Part shown: positions 44,171 to 57,051 of the stretch, piece by piece | Position numbering within the stretch: position 1 is the first letter of the stretch | Layout of the letters: each line of letters starts with the position of its first letter | Source of the DNA: Primula veris | Lineage: Eukaryota; Streptophyta; Magnoliopsida; Ericales; Primulaceae | Direction: 5' to 3' | Assembly (NCBI GenBank): GCA_963682055.1 | Contig: OY821747.1 | Location: forward strand, 15,612,258-15,676,257 | DNA: 64,000 bases | Program-made: the position numbers and the translations under genes | Notes under the pieces: model-generated | Database searches by the model: none | What the model was told of the DNA's origin: nothing | The model's input: the letters and a program-made list of their open reading frames with translations, nothing else

Positions 44171-46560
44171 CTACGATGAACTCATAAGTTTATTTTTAAA
44201 CTTACTGTTGCACCTTGATTTCCAAATGCACCAGACGATAAATGAAGGTAGAACTTTACAAATTTTTATCTGAATACTGGACCTACTATCTTTTTTTGAC
44301 CATAAATTTAATAATCTACCTCTAAGAGATAAATTATTATTAATAATCCCCATCTGTTTATCAAAAAAATACCATACTTCGAAGCTAATTGAATGATCTT
44401 CCCACAACTAAATAAATGATCTCCATCTTCTTTATACTTTCCACAACACTCACACTACGAAGCTAATTGAACACCAAAATTTGTTATTGCAAAATCTAGA
44501 GGAGTCGCATGATGAATGAGCTTCCAAACAAAGCAAGTGATCTTCATATGTAAAATTCGATCCCAATTTTGTTTATAAAGCCAACTTGTCTGATATTTAT
44601 CTCTTGCCATATCCCAAGCAATTTTAATAGAAAAATTTCGTAACTTCTTTTTTCCAGATAATTTCATATTTTCCATATTTATTAATATTCAATTGAGGCG
44701 CAAAGAGATTTTTAAGCCCTATGGAAATAAGTTAATCAACTTTATCACTATCCCATCTTCCTTCAGACAATAGATCTTTTAAGAGTAATTTTTCACCAAT
44801 TCCCTCTTTTTTTAAAGGACCACAAGCCAACCAATTATCAAAATTTACAAAAATCTCCCCTTTACAGACCAACAAGTGCATACTTTTTTTTGTTAAATCT
44901 TTAACTTTTTGCATTCTACACCAAGTATTCTCACCCTTCTTAATTTTAGCTTGCATTGGATGTAGTTTTTTTTACAATACTTAGCTTTCATAAATCTAGC
45001 CCACAAAGAGTTGGTAGTTCTGAATTTCCACCATAATTTCATAGAGAAAGCTACTATAATATCTTTTAAATTCCTTATTCCCATACCACCTTCTTCCACT
45101 GTTTTACAATTTTTTCTCCAATTAACCCAGTGAGCCTTCTTTTTACCATCTTTTTCTCCCCATAAAAAGTTCGCCATAATCCTTTCAACACTTTTAATAA
45201 CTTGTAAGGGTGGGTACATAGCAGCAAGTGTATAAATAGGAATAGAGTTAAGAACATGCTTAACTAAAATAAGCTTTCCTCCCATATTTAAAAATTGAAC
45301 TTTCCAACCAGATAGCTTATTTCTGATTTTCAGAATAAGTTCATGATATAAAATACTTTTTTTCTTCCAGAGTAAATTTTACAACCCAAATAAGTAAGAG
45401 GAGGCTTTTTACACTTAATTTGGAGAATATTGCAAATATCTTCCTTTTGAGATTGACTAACTCCTTTAGAAATATAAGCAAAGCTTTTATCAAAGATAAT
45501 CTCTTGCCCAGAATCACCGTTATATAACTCAAGAAAATATTATAATATCATCAACAAATGCCAAATGAGTGACTACTGGACTACCAATAGGTGAATTAAA
45601 TGGCTTCCAACTTTTTTGAAGTACTAACTTGTTTAAATTTCTTCATAGCACTTCAGAGCAGATAATAAATAAGCCAGAGGAGAGCGGATCACCTTGCCTT
45701 AAGCTATTTATGGGAGAAAAGAAACCATTTGAAGCTCCATTCACCATCACAGAAATTCCATTATTAGAGATAAGTCTCCAAATTCTATCTATCCAAATTT
45801 CTGAAAAACCCATTTTTCTCAAAGTAGAAATAAGAAAGTGCCACCTCACTTTATCGTAAGCTTTCTTCATGTCGAGTTTTAAGGCTAAATTACTACCACT
45901 TTGCTTGTTGCCCATAGTAGAAATAAATTCTTGAGAAAGTAAAATGTTATCTACTATGTCCCTTTACTTAACAAAGCCACTTTGATTTTTTGAAATAATA
46001 TTGGGAAGAATTTCAGCAAGTCTATTAGACATAATTTTAGAGAGAACTTTATTACAAAAATTGCAGAGACTAATGGGTCGAAAATCAATAAAAGAAACTG
46101 GAACATTTTTCTTTGGAATTAAAGCAAGAACAGTAGTAGTTAAGGCTTTTGGGATATTTGCACCAGAGAAAAAATGAAGCACTGCTTTGTAAATATCTTC
46201 ACCCACAATATCCCAACTAGAAATAAAAATATGACTATTAAAACCATCAATCCGAGGAGCACTACTTTTATTCAGTTCTCAAATAGCATTTTTAACCTCC
46301 TCCATCAAAGGAATTTTAATTAGCTTCTCATTTTGTTCATCGGAGATCAACCTTGGAATACAGTTCAAACTTTTATAGTCATAGTTATTATTATCATCCG
46401 TAGCAAGGAGACTTTTATAATAAAGAACAACTTCTTCTTGAATTTCCTCTTTGTTTGTCAAAATTTTACCATGAGTATTAGTAATTGAAGAAATCAGACT
46501 TTTATTTCTTCTCTTTTTAACTACTCCATGAAAAAATTTAGTATTTGTCTCACCTTTCAT
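44171..46560 (-). pseudogene. LINE reverse transcriptase and zinc-binding C-terminus
   Basis: 46560-46279: pre-RT linker (MKGETNTKFFHGVVKKRRN). 46206-45964: RT block 1 (SFIDFRPISLCNFCNKVLSK, RLAEILPNIISKNQSGF). 45915-45643: LKLDMKKAYDKVRWHFL and NSLRQGDPLSSGLFI. About 45550: AFVDDIII, the catalytic motif as FVDD. 45285-44893: GGKLILVKHVLNSIPIYTL and MANFLWGE. 44676-44171: zf-RVT-like. Several frame changes and stops mean no intact polymerase. Confidence 0.85.
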
Positions 46561-46925
46561 TGCCCATCTAAGATTAGCTTTTTGAGTCTAGAAATCTTCT
46601 TCAATTTTCAGTCCATAATTTAGCTTTACTTTAGTTTCCATTAACATTTCTCTATTTGCAGGTGATGGAGAATCTTCATATAATTTTTCCACCCTCAAAG
46701 CTTCATCCTCTGCATCAATTACTTTCTGAAAAATATTGTCGAAGGTAACTTTATTCTACTCTATTAACGCTCTTTTGACATTCTTTAAATTTTACACCAA
46801 AGAAAAGAGAGCATTACCAGTAGAGTATTTTTTCCAACTATTTTCCACAACCTGTAGATACTCTTGATTTTGTATCCAAAATTTCTGGAAAATAAACCTT
46901 CTAGGATTCTGATCTAACTCAGATT

Positions 46926-47600
46926 TTAGAGTAAGAGTAATGGATTGTGATCAGAGTTGGTCTTGCTAAGATGCTCTAAAGAAATAGAATTAAACATATT
47001 AGCACCAGCATTGTTGACACAAACTTTATCTATTCTTTCAAAAATAGAGCCATCTCCATCCCTTTTATTCCACCAAGTATATTTAGAGATACAAAAATTT
47101 ATCTCACCAACACCAATATCTTCCAAATAGTCCAAATAGTCATTAGGTGCTCTTAAATTAATTGGAAGCCCACCAACTTTGTCTTGCTGTTTAGAGACTG
47201 TATTAAAATCCCCAGTAATAAACCAAAGATCATTAGTTTTATTAAGTCTCAAAAAATCCCAAAACTCTCTCCTTTCTAGACTAGTACACTTACCATACAC
47301 TAGGGAAAGAAGAATTTTATAATTAACCCACTGAACTTCCACATTCATGCACTGGTTAGTTTGCTGCAAAACATTAATCTCACAAACTTGCTGATAAAAA
47401 ACCCAGATTTTATTATCAATATGACTAAGAGCATAATCAAACCAATACTTTACCTTATACTCATCTAGGTTAGACCCATCCACCAGAGGTTCAATGCACA
47501 CCAGTAACTTAATTTTATGTATTTTACAAAGCTTTTTAATTCTTCTAGAGGTAGCTTTGTTTCCTAACCCCCTCACATTCCATATAAGGGCATTAATCAT
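46926..47600 (-). CDS. LINE AP-endonuclease domain (ORF2 N-terminus)
   Basis: A 224-residue open frame from ATG 47600. It carries the endonuclease signatures in order: ALIWNVRGLGN, the metal-binding Glu in CIEPLVDG, WFITGDFNTV, KYTWWNKR, ERIDKVCVN and SDHNPLLL. The domain is intact, though the downstream RT is not in frame with it. In LINEs it nicks the target DNA. It follows ORF1 with the ends nearly abutting. Confidence 0.85.
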   Translation of the reverse strand: MINALIWNVRGLGNKATSRRIKKLCKIHKIKLLVCIEPLVDGSNLDEYKVKYWFDYALSHIDNKIWVFYQQVCEINVLQQTNQCMNVEVQWVNYKILLSLVYGKCTSLERREFWDFLRLNKTNDLWFITGDFNTVSKQQDKVGGLPINLRAPNDYLDYLEDIGVGEINFCISKYTWWNKRDGDGSIFERIDKVCVNNAGANMFNSISLEHLSKTNSDHNPLLLL

Positions 47601-48956
47601 TTATACCTCTTTCTTTTCTCCACATTAGAGGATGGTCTTAGACTCATATGTTGTTGTTTTTGCTGCTCCTTCAAAATAGCATTTTCTTTCTTTTTGAGTT
47701 TCTTTTTTTGAATTTTAGATAGAATTTCTTCCCACTTCTCTTCTTTTTCTTCTATTTCAGTAATTGCTGTTATATTTCTTTCAATAGGATAGCTAGCCTT
47801 ATTAAAAGGGATCAAAGGTAGGTCAATCTGCAAATTTCATTCTTTATCTATTAAGAGATTATCAATTTCACCTTCTTCTTTATCTATTAAGAGATTATCA
47901 ATTCATTCATTCTTCCTCTTAGGAGTTACACATAAAATTTCCTCATCTATTAATTCTTCTTCTATTTCTTCTTCACTGATATTCACTACTTCTTTTATGG
48001 ATTTGCATTGTATACTTTGGCCTCTGGTATTATTTCTTTTTTTCTTAAATTGGCGTTGTATACTTTGGCCTCTGGTTTTTTTTTTTCTTTTTGTTCTTTT
48101 TCCTTATTGTTCTTTGCTGGTTGCTCTTTTTCCTTATTATCTTTATCATGTTCTTGAGTTTTCTCCTTGGATGTAATTTTAAATTTACATTGATCCACCT
48201 TGTGGCATTGTTTGTAACAAAATCTACAGTAATCTGGTAGATTTTCGTAGTTGCAATACTGCCAGAAACCATCATCACTGACATCACCATAACTAATGCG
48301 AACCCTTTAAATTTGCTCTTCGCTTAGATCTATCTCTACGCAGATTCTAGCTAGGCTAGGTCCTGTTAGTTTGGAGGTAGGTTCATTGACTCTTAAATTA
48401 TGCCCAAAAGCTCTTGCTATAGAAAAAATACATGATATATTGTATAGATGGATTGAGAGCTTAGGTAGATTAATCCAAACATGTGCTACAGGGGTCTCAA
48501 AATCGGGATCAAAATCGTACGACAACTTAAAAACACACATAGGGAGTGATCTATATACCAAATATTTCTAAGCCAAATTCTCGAAAAATCATCTTCGTGG
48601 AAACAACGAATTAAGACATGCTTGTGATCGAAAATGCCAATAGTGTAGTTTGCCTGAAGATCAAGCTTACTGAATAATTTCCTTATAGCTTCTATGTTCG
48701 GTTTACCATGTGTAAATTTGCCGACTAACGAATTAAATGGTTCTGATAATTGCTTAACATCTTCCATAGAAAAGTGGATTAAAGGCTCACCTTTATAGCT
48801 CCTGACTTCTTTCAAAGCTATATTAGTTTTCTTTGGTTGTGAGCTTACTATAGATGCGAAAGATTTTGTAGGTGTAGGATCTGGTGACATGCATTGCGGG
48901 TTTTGTTTTACCGTCTTGTTTTTATCTCTTTCCGGTGGCGATACCGGATCTGTCAT
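47600..48956 (-). pseudogene. LINE ORF1: DUF4283 and CCHC knuckle
   Basis: From ATG 48956: a Ser/Pro-rich start, then a DUF4283-type domain (PLIHFSMEDVKQLSEPFNSL, IGIFDHKHVLIRCFHEDDF). A frameshift near 48560 separates FDPDFETPVAHVWINLPKLS and GPSLARICVEIDLS. A CX2CX4HX4C knuckle (CRFCYKQCHKVDQC) lies near 48200. The C-terminal part is Lys/Glu-rich, with a duplicated KPEAKVYNANLRKK-like piece (48000-48080). Nucleic-acid-binding ORF1 of plant L1 elements; broken. Confidence 0.8.
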
Positions 48957-49339
48957 CTGGGCGGCGGCTAGGGTTATTCACCCTAATTGTCTCTCTCTTT
49001 ATCTCTCTAGCTGATTTTATTCTCTCTCTTATTGTTGTGATGAAGTTGTTGGTTATTTTCATTGAAACCACACAGTTTCCTCACTTTTTATTGCCTTCCC
49101 TATCTCACTAAACACACTTATTTTCTATAAATTGCCAATTATGGTGATAATTTCTACAACAATCCAAATTTCAATTAGCACAATAAACCCCGAGGATGGT
49201 AAAAGTTACATGCCCACCTCCCAATATGACGATTCCCCTCGATTTTCTATGCAACCTTACCATCCTCAATTTTCTCAATTTTCAAAATGCAAAATATAAA
49301 TAAAAACTTAAAGTCAAACTGATTCATTTTATCGAAAAT

Positions 49340-50240
49340 TGTGGACTGAATATGAATATGAGCGAATTTCAAAATTTGGTCATGTTATCAATCGATAGGG
49401 TTGTTGGCAATGAACAATCAAAACGGAAATATTGGATAAAAATTCAGGCCAATTACCACCATGAGTTACCTGAGGGTTGGATTTGTAACCGTTCATTGGA
49501 AATGTTGCGCCAACACTTTGGCGATGTGAGTAAAGGGTGAAAAAATTCCAATCATGCTTCAACCACAGGGTAAGGAGGCAAAAAAATAAGAGAGTCGTCT
49601 AAGATGTGGTATGATTCTATAAACTTTTGCATAATTTTTAATTAGTAATATAAAATAGTTTTTTAAATAATCAACTTGTTTTATTGGACTAATTACAGTC
49701 ATTTGTTAAAACTTGATAGTATAAATCCGCGGATTCCGCTTTTTTCGATGATATGGGTAAACTCTTTAAAAATCATCTCTCTTTTTTTATTTTAAAGATC
49801 AACCAAAATGACACGCGCATATTCAAAATAAAACGATAAAAAAATTAATGTAGCAGGTGGATCATCAACTGATTTTGATATCAATGATGACGACGTTGAA
49901 TGAATATTGGTTTTGGATAAGTTTAGAGAGGGCAAAAGGTAAAAAAAAGCTGCAAAGGCGAAGGCCTCTAGAAACTTTAGTTAATCATCTAGCATGATGG
50001 ATTTTCTCATTTGTTATAGGGAGGAACAAAGTGCGGGACAACAAGTATCAGGGAGCAGCATGTCGGAAATAGCCAGTGTTGCTAAAGAGAAAGGGAGTAA
50101 AACTAGAGAGAAAGTGCATGGAAAACTTCTCGATGTGGAAGAAAGGATTACGACATTGAATCCCGATGATCCGAGTATCACGTCAGCTAGAAGGCGCTGG
50201 ATCATAGCAAAACAAGCTGAAATCGAACCAACACAGTAAA
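49340..50240 (+). pseudogene. NAM-associated / Harbinger-partner-like gene remnant
   Basis: 49352-49540 reads SIDRVVGNEQSKRKYWIKIQ and RSLEMLRQHFGDVSKG, resembling the myb-like start of plant proteins with the NAM-associated domain (SMD.VVGN.Q....FW..I). 49994-50239 (SEIASVAKEKGSKTREKVHG) may be the C-terminal helical part. Stops lie between. Such genes partner PIF/Harbinger transposases or are host genes derived from them. Confidence 0.45.
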
Positions 50241-50379
50241 ATAAGTTAAACCAACATTTTAAAACAACACATAGTTAAACATGTTGTTATTACATCAGAA
50301 AAAAGAAATAGAAAATGGCAACTTTAAGGACCAAAACCAGTATTTATAATCCACTAAAATAGTCTCCACATGTTAAGAG

Positions 50380-51290
50380 AACCCGTATTTCTTCCCTACT
50401 TCTCAAACTTCTACCACTGCTCCTGCCATGTCTTCTCTTCTCTCTCTAAAGTTAGGAATACCATGTTCATCAATTCTTTGGTAATTCTTTCGGAAATTAC
50501 AGGGAACAAGGATAGAAAATCTAGAATAAAGTCACCTTTGCTATTCCTTAGAAAGCCTCAAATACCGCACTTCTCACCACTATTTGGATAACTACCGTCG
50601 ACATTAAATTTAAGATCATCCCCATCAAGAGGCCCCGACTTTATCAGATTCGTCGTAGTAGTTTTTTCAACTCTGTTATTAGAATTAGGTTTATAGAGAT
50701 CAAAGTCGCTTGGAAAATTCGTGTCTTTCTTACAAAATTTGTGCAGAAACTAGCTCACTTCTTTTATTAATAATGTAAGCAGTTTGCTTATAAAATAAAA
50801 TAGTGTAAGCAGTCATATTCACCGCCTACATTTTACTTTTGCATCTTGCCACAGGAACAAAACAAGGCATTAGGAAGTATGATACAAATTCTGTTATTCA
50901 CATAATCACCTTTCGTTACCTAACAATTTACAAATCTTCCTCTCAAGGAGTTGTTATACATTTTTATGCCCACGATATTAGTGAAGTGTAGCAACACTAT
51001 ACTAGCTATTTTTTCCGGAATTACAGAGATGCTCTCTATATTTTCTTCAATTGCCCTGCAACATTCACATACCGAGGGACCTTGGATATTGAATTTTCTA
51101 ATTCTATCATATGTGGGAATAGCTTTTTTAAAGAATTTCCATACACAACATGAAACTTTGAGGGGCACCCATTTATCCCAGATTAACTTATTAATCCAAC
51201 TGATATTACTTTGTTCTCACCACATTCCAAGCCGACTGCAAAGTGAAATCGCCACTGATATTCTCTTTCCACACTAGGCAGTCTTCTACG
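50380..51290 (-). pseudogene. LINE fragment: zf-RVT and RNase H start
   Basis: The minus frame 51168-50920 reads PLKVSCCVWKFFKKAIPTYD and CECCRAIEENIESI, the zinc-binding region after LINE RT. Near 50620-50590 the strand reads LKFNVDGSYPNSG, the RNase H start. Truncated and broken. Confidence 0.65.
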
Positions 51291-51404
51291 TCAACTAACA
51301 ATTTTTGCGGTTAAAAAATATAGTACTTCAAACTAGGAAAAATACTGGGATTTACCATTTCTTTATTTCACATTTGTCTTCATTGATAAAATAAGATATA
51401 CTAC

Positions 51405-54060
51405 TGATGGATGTTAAAAATTAGGGTTAAAACATTGCAGCGATTGTAGCACACGTGCTCTGAAACCTAGCAATAAATACGGATTTAGTGAGCATTGAAT
51501 GGCCCATCGAGGGAAGCAAATAGGGTTCTGAACCTGTTTCCCTTGCCGATGAGCTTGTCAGAGAGATAACCTTTGCAAGATACTCATATATCTAAGATAA
51601 TCAATCAGATATTCCACGAAGAAAATAAGATATCAAATCTATACAGACATATCTCATAAATATAGGGTCCAACCCTCAAAGATACGTTCCTTAAGCGTAA
51701 AGGAAAACATATCCAACAGAAAGGCTAAAGATGGGCGAGGAGCCCAAATCAGGGTCTCCTCGTCAAGGAATATTCGACTATCCGAAGGAATAAAACTACA
51801 CGATCAATGCCTCCGAAGGCTAACGAATGAGACATGGTCCTCGGAAGAGCTCCCCTCGCATGCGAGGAGAAATGATGTCACCCCTTCGGGCTAGCCAAGC
51901 CGGTGGAAAGATACAAAAGATATAGCAGGATATATCTCAGCATGTCGTATATGAAACGAAAGATATAAATAATGTTCATACCAATCATGAAATATACTCC
52001 ATAGATCGCCTCCACCCCCTATATAAGGGGACTCATAATCCAGGAAGGACATCATCTGAACCCATACGAACTCAGAGTCATTAAATGGCTTACAACCCGG
52101 ATCCATGAGGGGATCCCGTAAGCGACCTTGAAATCATCTTCTCCCATACGGTTGAAGAGAGTGACAGATACCGTCGAGGCGCAGGCCGTAACAATGCCGG
52201 TGCTGTAAGTGGAAGGAAGAAAAGGGCCCTCAGGGATAGGGAAATCCAAAGCAGGGACCTCCTCGATGGTTCTATCGATAGCAGCAATGGGAATAGTATC
52301 AGCTCCTTGAGTGTCTTCCTTCATCATGAAGGACTCATCCTGAGCAATAGGTTCCTCTTGATCAGAGGGCCCCTCAAAAGGCAAAAAAATCGCAGCGGTA
52401 GAAGAATCCACCTCCATATAAGAGGCAGACTAAGCCGCAACAAGTTCGAAGGTGTGGGAAGATGAACAGTGTGCCGGGGAAGCCATGAGAAAAGTTGGGA
52501 GTTTTTGTGTTTACAAGAGAAAGGAAATTTAGTTCTTAGAGAGAAGATTTCAGAAAAGCATAAAGAAAATATCGCAAAGGATCCAATATTTATATGAGAC
52601 AAAAACGCAATCACGAACTCCTACAAGAATGAAATCTCTGTAACGATGTGGGGGTATTCCCAAAGTTTCGGTGTTTCTGTAGAGGTGGGAGAATGGAAAA
52701 GTGTGTAAACCGCCAAAGGGCCTACCACTTTCATCAATAACAATAACAAACGTACAACATCTTTTGGGCGTGGCCACATGTCGGCATCCCATAAGCAACA
52801 AGCTCTCCATCTCCTCACTAGGCCGTCAAATACCTCGTATAAGGTGCAACCGTCATAAAAAAGTAGTAGGCAATGTCAGATCCCCATGAAAAGCAAAAAG
52901 CAGACTCTTCCCCTTGTCATGGAAGAGGATGTGCCTCGAGGAGGGGGAGAACGTCACCGAATACGTCGGTGGCCTATGGCCCCTCCTTCTCTGATTGATT
53001 GTTTCTAAGGCAATTGTTATATCCCTCGACGAGGGAGATCTCAAGCAAATAAGAACTCTTTGCATATATCAAGATGTTTGCTCCGCCTCTCACAATTAAT
53101 TCAAGGGCAATGGGTGTGAAGGGGAGTATGATTCTGGCTAAGGCTGAGAACTCTAATTATCCAAGGATCTCCCAAGGATAAGAATGAAACAAGAGCTCCA
53201 AGAGCAAGAATAATGACTTCAAAACAGCGAGAGTCTGATCCTCGCACTCCCACAGTTGGGGAGCTGTTGATGTAGGTTAAAATTTAAGGTTAAGACCTTG
53301 CAGCGATTGTAGCACACGCAGCCTAAAACCAATCAATAACGATAGAGTTAGTGATCATTTAATGGCCTCATCGAGGGGAGAAGATAGAGTTCTGAACCCG
53401 CTTTCCTCACCGAGGAGCTTGTCAGCGAGATAACCTCTGGAAGATACTCATATATCTAAGATAATCAATCAGATATTCCATAAAGGAAATAAGACACCAA
53501 ATCTATACAGACATATCTCATAAAGATACGCTCAAAACCTCAAAGATATGTTCCTTAAGTGTAAAGGAAAGCATATCCGGCAGTAATGCTAAAAGATAGG
53601 CGAGAAGGCCAAGTCAGGGCCTCCTCGCCTAGTGATATTCGACTATCCAAAGGAATAAAACTACAAGATCAATGCCTTCGAAGGCTAACAAATAAGACAT
53701 TGTCTCTTGGAAGAGCTCCCCTTGCCAGCGAGGAGAAGCGGCGTCGCCCCCTCGGGCTAGCCAAGTCGGTGGAAAGATACATGAGATATAGCAAGATATA
53801 TCTCAGCATGTCATTAGGGAAACGAAAGATATAAAGTAGATATAATTGGTAAGTTCATACCAATCATGAAATATACTCCCTGGATTGCCTCCACTACCTA
53901 TATAAGGGGATCATAATCCAAGAAAAAGATCATCTGAACCCATACGAACTCGGACATACACTTAATTATCGGGTATTACTAACTATACTTACATTCAATA
54001 CATATTTACCTTCATGATCAAAACCGTAATAGGTTTAACCTTCTCACTGCTCCACTAGGC
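51405..54060 (+). mobile_element. non-coding LTR element (LARD-like)
   Basis: Direct repeats 51405-~52077 and 53268-~53948 share GCAGCGATTGTAGCACACG, CATATATCTAAGATAATCAA, CTATACAGACATATCTCATA and CCAATCATGAAATATACTCC. Both start TGATG. The second is preceded by CACAGTTGGGGAGCTGT, a polypurine tract. Each has CTATATAAGGGG (about 52018 and 53898), a likely TATA box. The right LTR seems to extend to about 54060. The 1.2-kb internal part has no gag or pol, only an antisense open frame. Confidence 0.75.
52052..52417 (-). CDS. hypothetical antisense open frame in the LARD-like element
   Basis: 121 codons from ATG 52417, overlapping the end of the left LTR. An acidic N-terminal half (DQEEPIAQDESFMMKEDTQ) has no recognised domain. 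A further minus-strand stretch at 52810-52550 (GRPFGGLHTFPFSHLYRNTE) has some protein-like character in the same direction. It could be a captured gene or chance. Function unknown. Confidence 0.3.
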   Translation of the reverse strand: MEVDSSTAAIFLPFEGPSDQEEPIAQDESFMMKEDTQGADTIPIAAIDRTIEEVPALDFPIPEGPFLPSTYSTGIVTACASTVSVTLFNRMGEDDFKVAYGIPSWIRVVSHLMTLSSYGFR

Positions 54061-54640
54061 GGAGGAGGTTAAACGGTAGTCAAACCACCAAGCCCCTCTT
54101 GATCTTGGCTATTTATGCGCATGTCATAAAGAGCTATCTAGAAGTCCGGACCAAGCCCTAGAAATGAGTTTTCTCATTGGCTCGCAGTCTGTGAGTAGAG
54201 CTCATACACTAAACCTAAGATTCAAGGTCTATCACCTACAACGAGTCGCCATATTTTCATCGAAGAAAGGTCCTTTGTCACTCAAGTTGTCAAGATTAGA
54301 GTCAATATCACCATTTCCTATTAACGAGAGCATGTTATACTCTGTTTTTTGTTTGTTTTTACACATTCTTCTTTTGATTTAAGAGTCTTTTATTTTATTT
54401 TTTTTATTTTGATGAATATTTATGCAGTATTTACCATTCATATAATTAGTCCACAAATACTCTTTTTTACGAAATATCCCCCATAATTTGATACAATAGG
54501 CTTCAACCAAATCTTTCATAATTTTACTACCATTTTTTTATATATATAAATTGGTTGGTAACCCTCTATTTCATTAATAATGAATGATCATAAAGATCTT
54601 ATTACAACTTAAATCAACTTAAAACAAAGAGAGAAATAAA
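54060..54640. other. no recognisable gene
   Basis: AT-rich DNA between the LARD-like element and the gypsy LTR. The 72-codon open frame at 54164 matches nothing I know. Confidence 0.4.
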
Positions 54641-54644
54641 AACT

Positions 54645-55894
54645 TTTAGTGCTAATAAATAATAAAAAATCATACTTTAATTTCTTATTCTACACATTTT
54701 AGAAACTTGTAAATTTTCCATATTTTGTGGCAGCAACTGGGATCTTCTTATTGGTGATGATCTAAACTTTGTAGCAACCGAGAAGACTTTATTTGACAAT
54801 TTTTTGATAATCGATCACATTAACGTCATCTTTTTTGGAATCAAAATCTTGGTTTCTGACTTCCCGTTAAGTTGTGTAATTTTTAAGCACAAAAAGGTCT
54901 CGCACGAGCATGAGGGTATCAGTAGTATTTAATGGGTAAGACACCCAAGTTATCGTTCAAAGAAACCTTTTGGTTGTTTGCCTAATTGTCTTTTTTGGGG
55001 TTTTACTATTCAATTGTTTAATTAAAAAGTAACGAGGAAAGCATTAGCAGTTGGGTTGTCAATCCAACATCTCATTCCTCAAGGTTTTAAACACTTAAAA
55101 CTCATATTGTTTAAGGTTATGTTCAGTTTATTTCACCCCAAATAAGTACATGCAAGATCTACGCCTATTAACTAACTTTTAATACGTTAATATAGCGTTT
55201 TAGTTGATTAACATGCAAGAGAAAGTGAGATTAATGCGATATAACATGTAAACAGCAGGTAAACAAGTTGAATAAAGCAATGGAGATAGTAAAAACAACT
55301 GATATTGAAAGGAAAAGAATTGATCTTACAAAACAGGGTCGGTAAAATAGAGAATCCGTGCACAAACTCTCAAATTTGGTGTTTTTTTGCTTTCTTCTCT
55401 CTCTCTAAACGAATTGTGGGCTGTAAACTGATGAAAAAGTGACAAGTGTATTTTTTTTTTGGAATAAAAGAGGGGTATAAATCCCAAAACATAACAAACT
55501 TATCCTTCAAAATTTTCAAATCTGAACTAACTTGACCGGTCAGGCTGACCGCTCAAAGCCTAACCGGTGATTGGTCAGTTTGGCTTCCAGAATATTCTTT
55601 GCTTTGATTTATTTGGTCTTAACTTTGGTCTGTTTCTTGACTACTTTGGGGGCTGATTTGAGATCTTTTATCTTCTGTTTTCTTCTATTTTGGTCCTTTC
55701 TTGGGTCTTCTTGCGCATTTGTCTCGTTTTTGTTCTAATTCCATGCTTTTTTCCTGCAAAAACCCAAAATAGTGCAAATAAACTTGGAAAATACCGAAAA
55801 ATACAAAATATGGTTTAAGCAAGCCAAAATGATAACGAAACAATGCTAATATATATCATTTTTACACAAAAATTACCATATCGTGGGTTAATCA
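54645..55894 (-). mobile_element. gypsy 3' LTR, about 1.25 kb
   Basis: On the minus strand it starts TGATTAACCC at 55894 and matches the split LTR at 7912-11481 throughout. It contains GACCGGTCAGGCTGACC near 55535-55551 and iterated variants. The polypurine tract lies just upstream (complement of 55895-55905, ACCCCCAAC on +). Confidence 0.8.
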
Positions 55895-57051
55895 TACCCC
55901 CAACTATCTCAATGTTCGTCTCGAGCGCTGGAAGCGATAACATGCAAAGATAAGTTTATACGGTTTTGTTTTGTTTCAAGCTCTTTCAAGTTGTGCACTG
56001 ACTAGCCTCAACTAAGTACAATAAAAGTAAGGATAAACCACTGTCGTAGAAAACACGATTGTATTTAGCGTATACAACAAGTCGTTAAACCTTTTAAGTG
56101 TAAAATGATAAGTTTTGTCTCGTGAGGTTTTACTATTACGACACCCACAAACATATTCGTTTTTAAATTCCTAGGTTCTCCCTATATGAGCAAAACATTG
56201 ATTAAACAAGGCAGACGAGACAAAGAGTATAATTACTGAAAGAAATAGAGGCGGGAAAAACAAGTATAAAAATCAACTCAAACACGCCCTTATGGTTAAC
56301 TGAATTGACTACTAACAAGCAATTAAATAGACTACTCCTGGTTTTTTCTTACGTACAGATCTGCCACACCACTCATTTTCTCAAAAATCTCCTTCACCTT
56401 CTTGATGTCCTCCAGGGGTTGATATGGCTTATTGAATCTAACTAGACGCTTGTTAGACTGCTAATGGTCAAGTCTTCTATGTCAGTGAAAAATCAGCCAA
56501 GTAGTGGCTCGTGTCGATGTCGAAATACCTTGAACTGATATGCTCTGTTTCAGTGTCGTCTTCAAATAGCAAAATTAAACTTCCTAAAAGATGGAAGTAT
56601 CCAAATGTAGTTATGCAACTTCCTAGAAACGTGAAAGTGCCTAAGTGCTCTAATCTCATATCTCCTTTTGTGAGTATCTATTACGTGTAACAAAATGAAC
56701 TCGAGCTTATAAAATTGCTCGGCGTATACATCTCGAATAAAAAGAAAGTATTAAGTGTAATAACAAAAGACTTAACCTAATAAACAAGTACCGATGGCCT
56801 ATGCAGCCACTTCAATATTTTTTTATTTTTTTTCCTTTTCATATTTTTTTTTTTGGAGATGGTGTACAGTTAATTCCCTTTGTTTTTCATCTCATCTTTA
56901 TTTTTTTATTATTTTTAAGTGACAGATATGATGGAAATGATCTAAGAAACCAACGTACAACTCAAAAATATCAATCAAGGCTTTGGCTCAATGTTTAATG
57001 AAAATGGTAATACTGTCTTTACCAAATAATGCGATAAAAATAATCAATGAG
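55895..57051 (-). mobile_element. gypsy 3' internal region
   Basis: Nearly identical to 4329-5479. Non-coding apart from short frames. It ends at ATGAG, the copia insertion point. Confidence 0.65.

Larger units (their letters stand above)
43263..49090 (-). mobile_element. near full-length L1-type LINE
   Basis: On the minus strand, 5' to 3': ORF1 (48956-~47600), endonuclease (47600-46926), RT (46560-44893), zinc-binding region (44676-44171), RNase H (44098-43601), then a 3' UTR and poly(A), seen as the T run at 43263-43272. All expected domains are present, but ORF2 is broken by stops and frameshifts. The 5' end is placed loosely and no target duplication was identified. Confidence 0.85.

Noticed and set aside
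52550..52810. Second antisense gene in the LARD-like element
   Set aside because: The frame is short, overlaps another open frame and has no recognisable motif.
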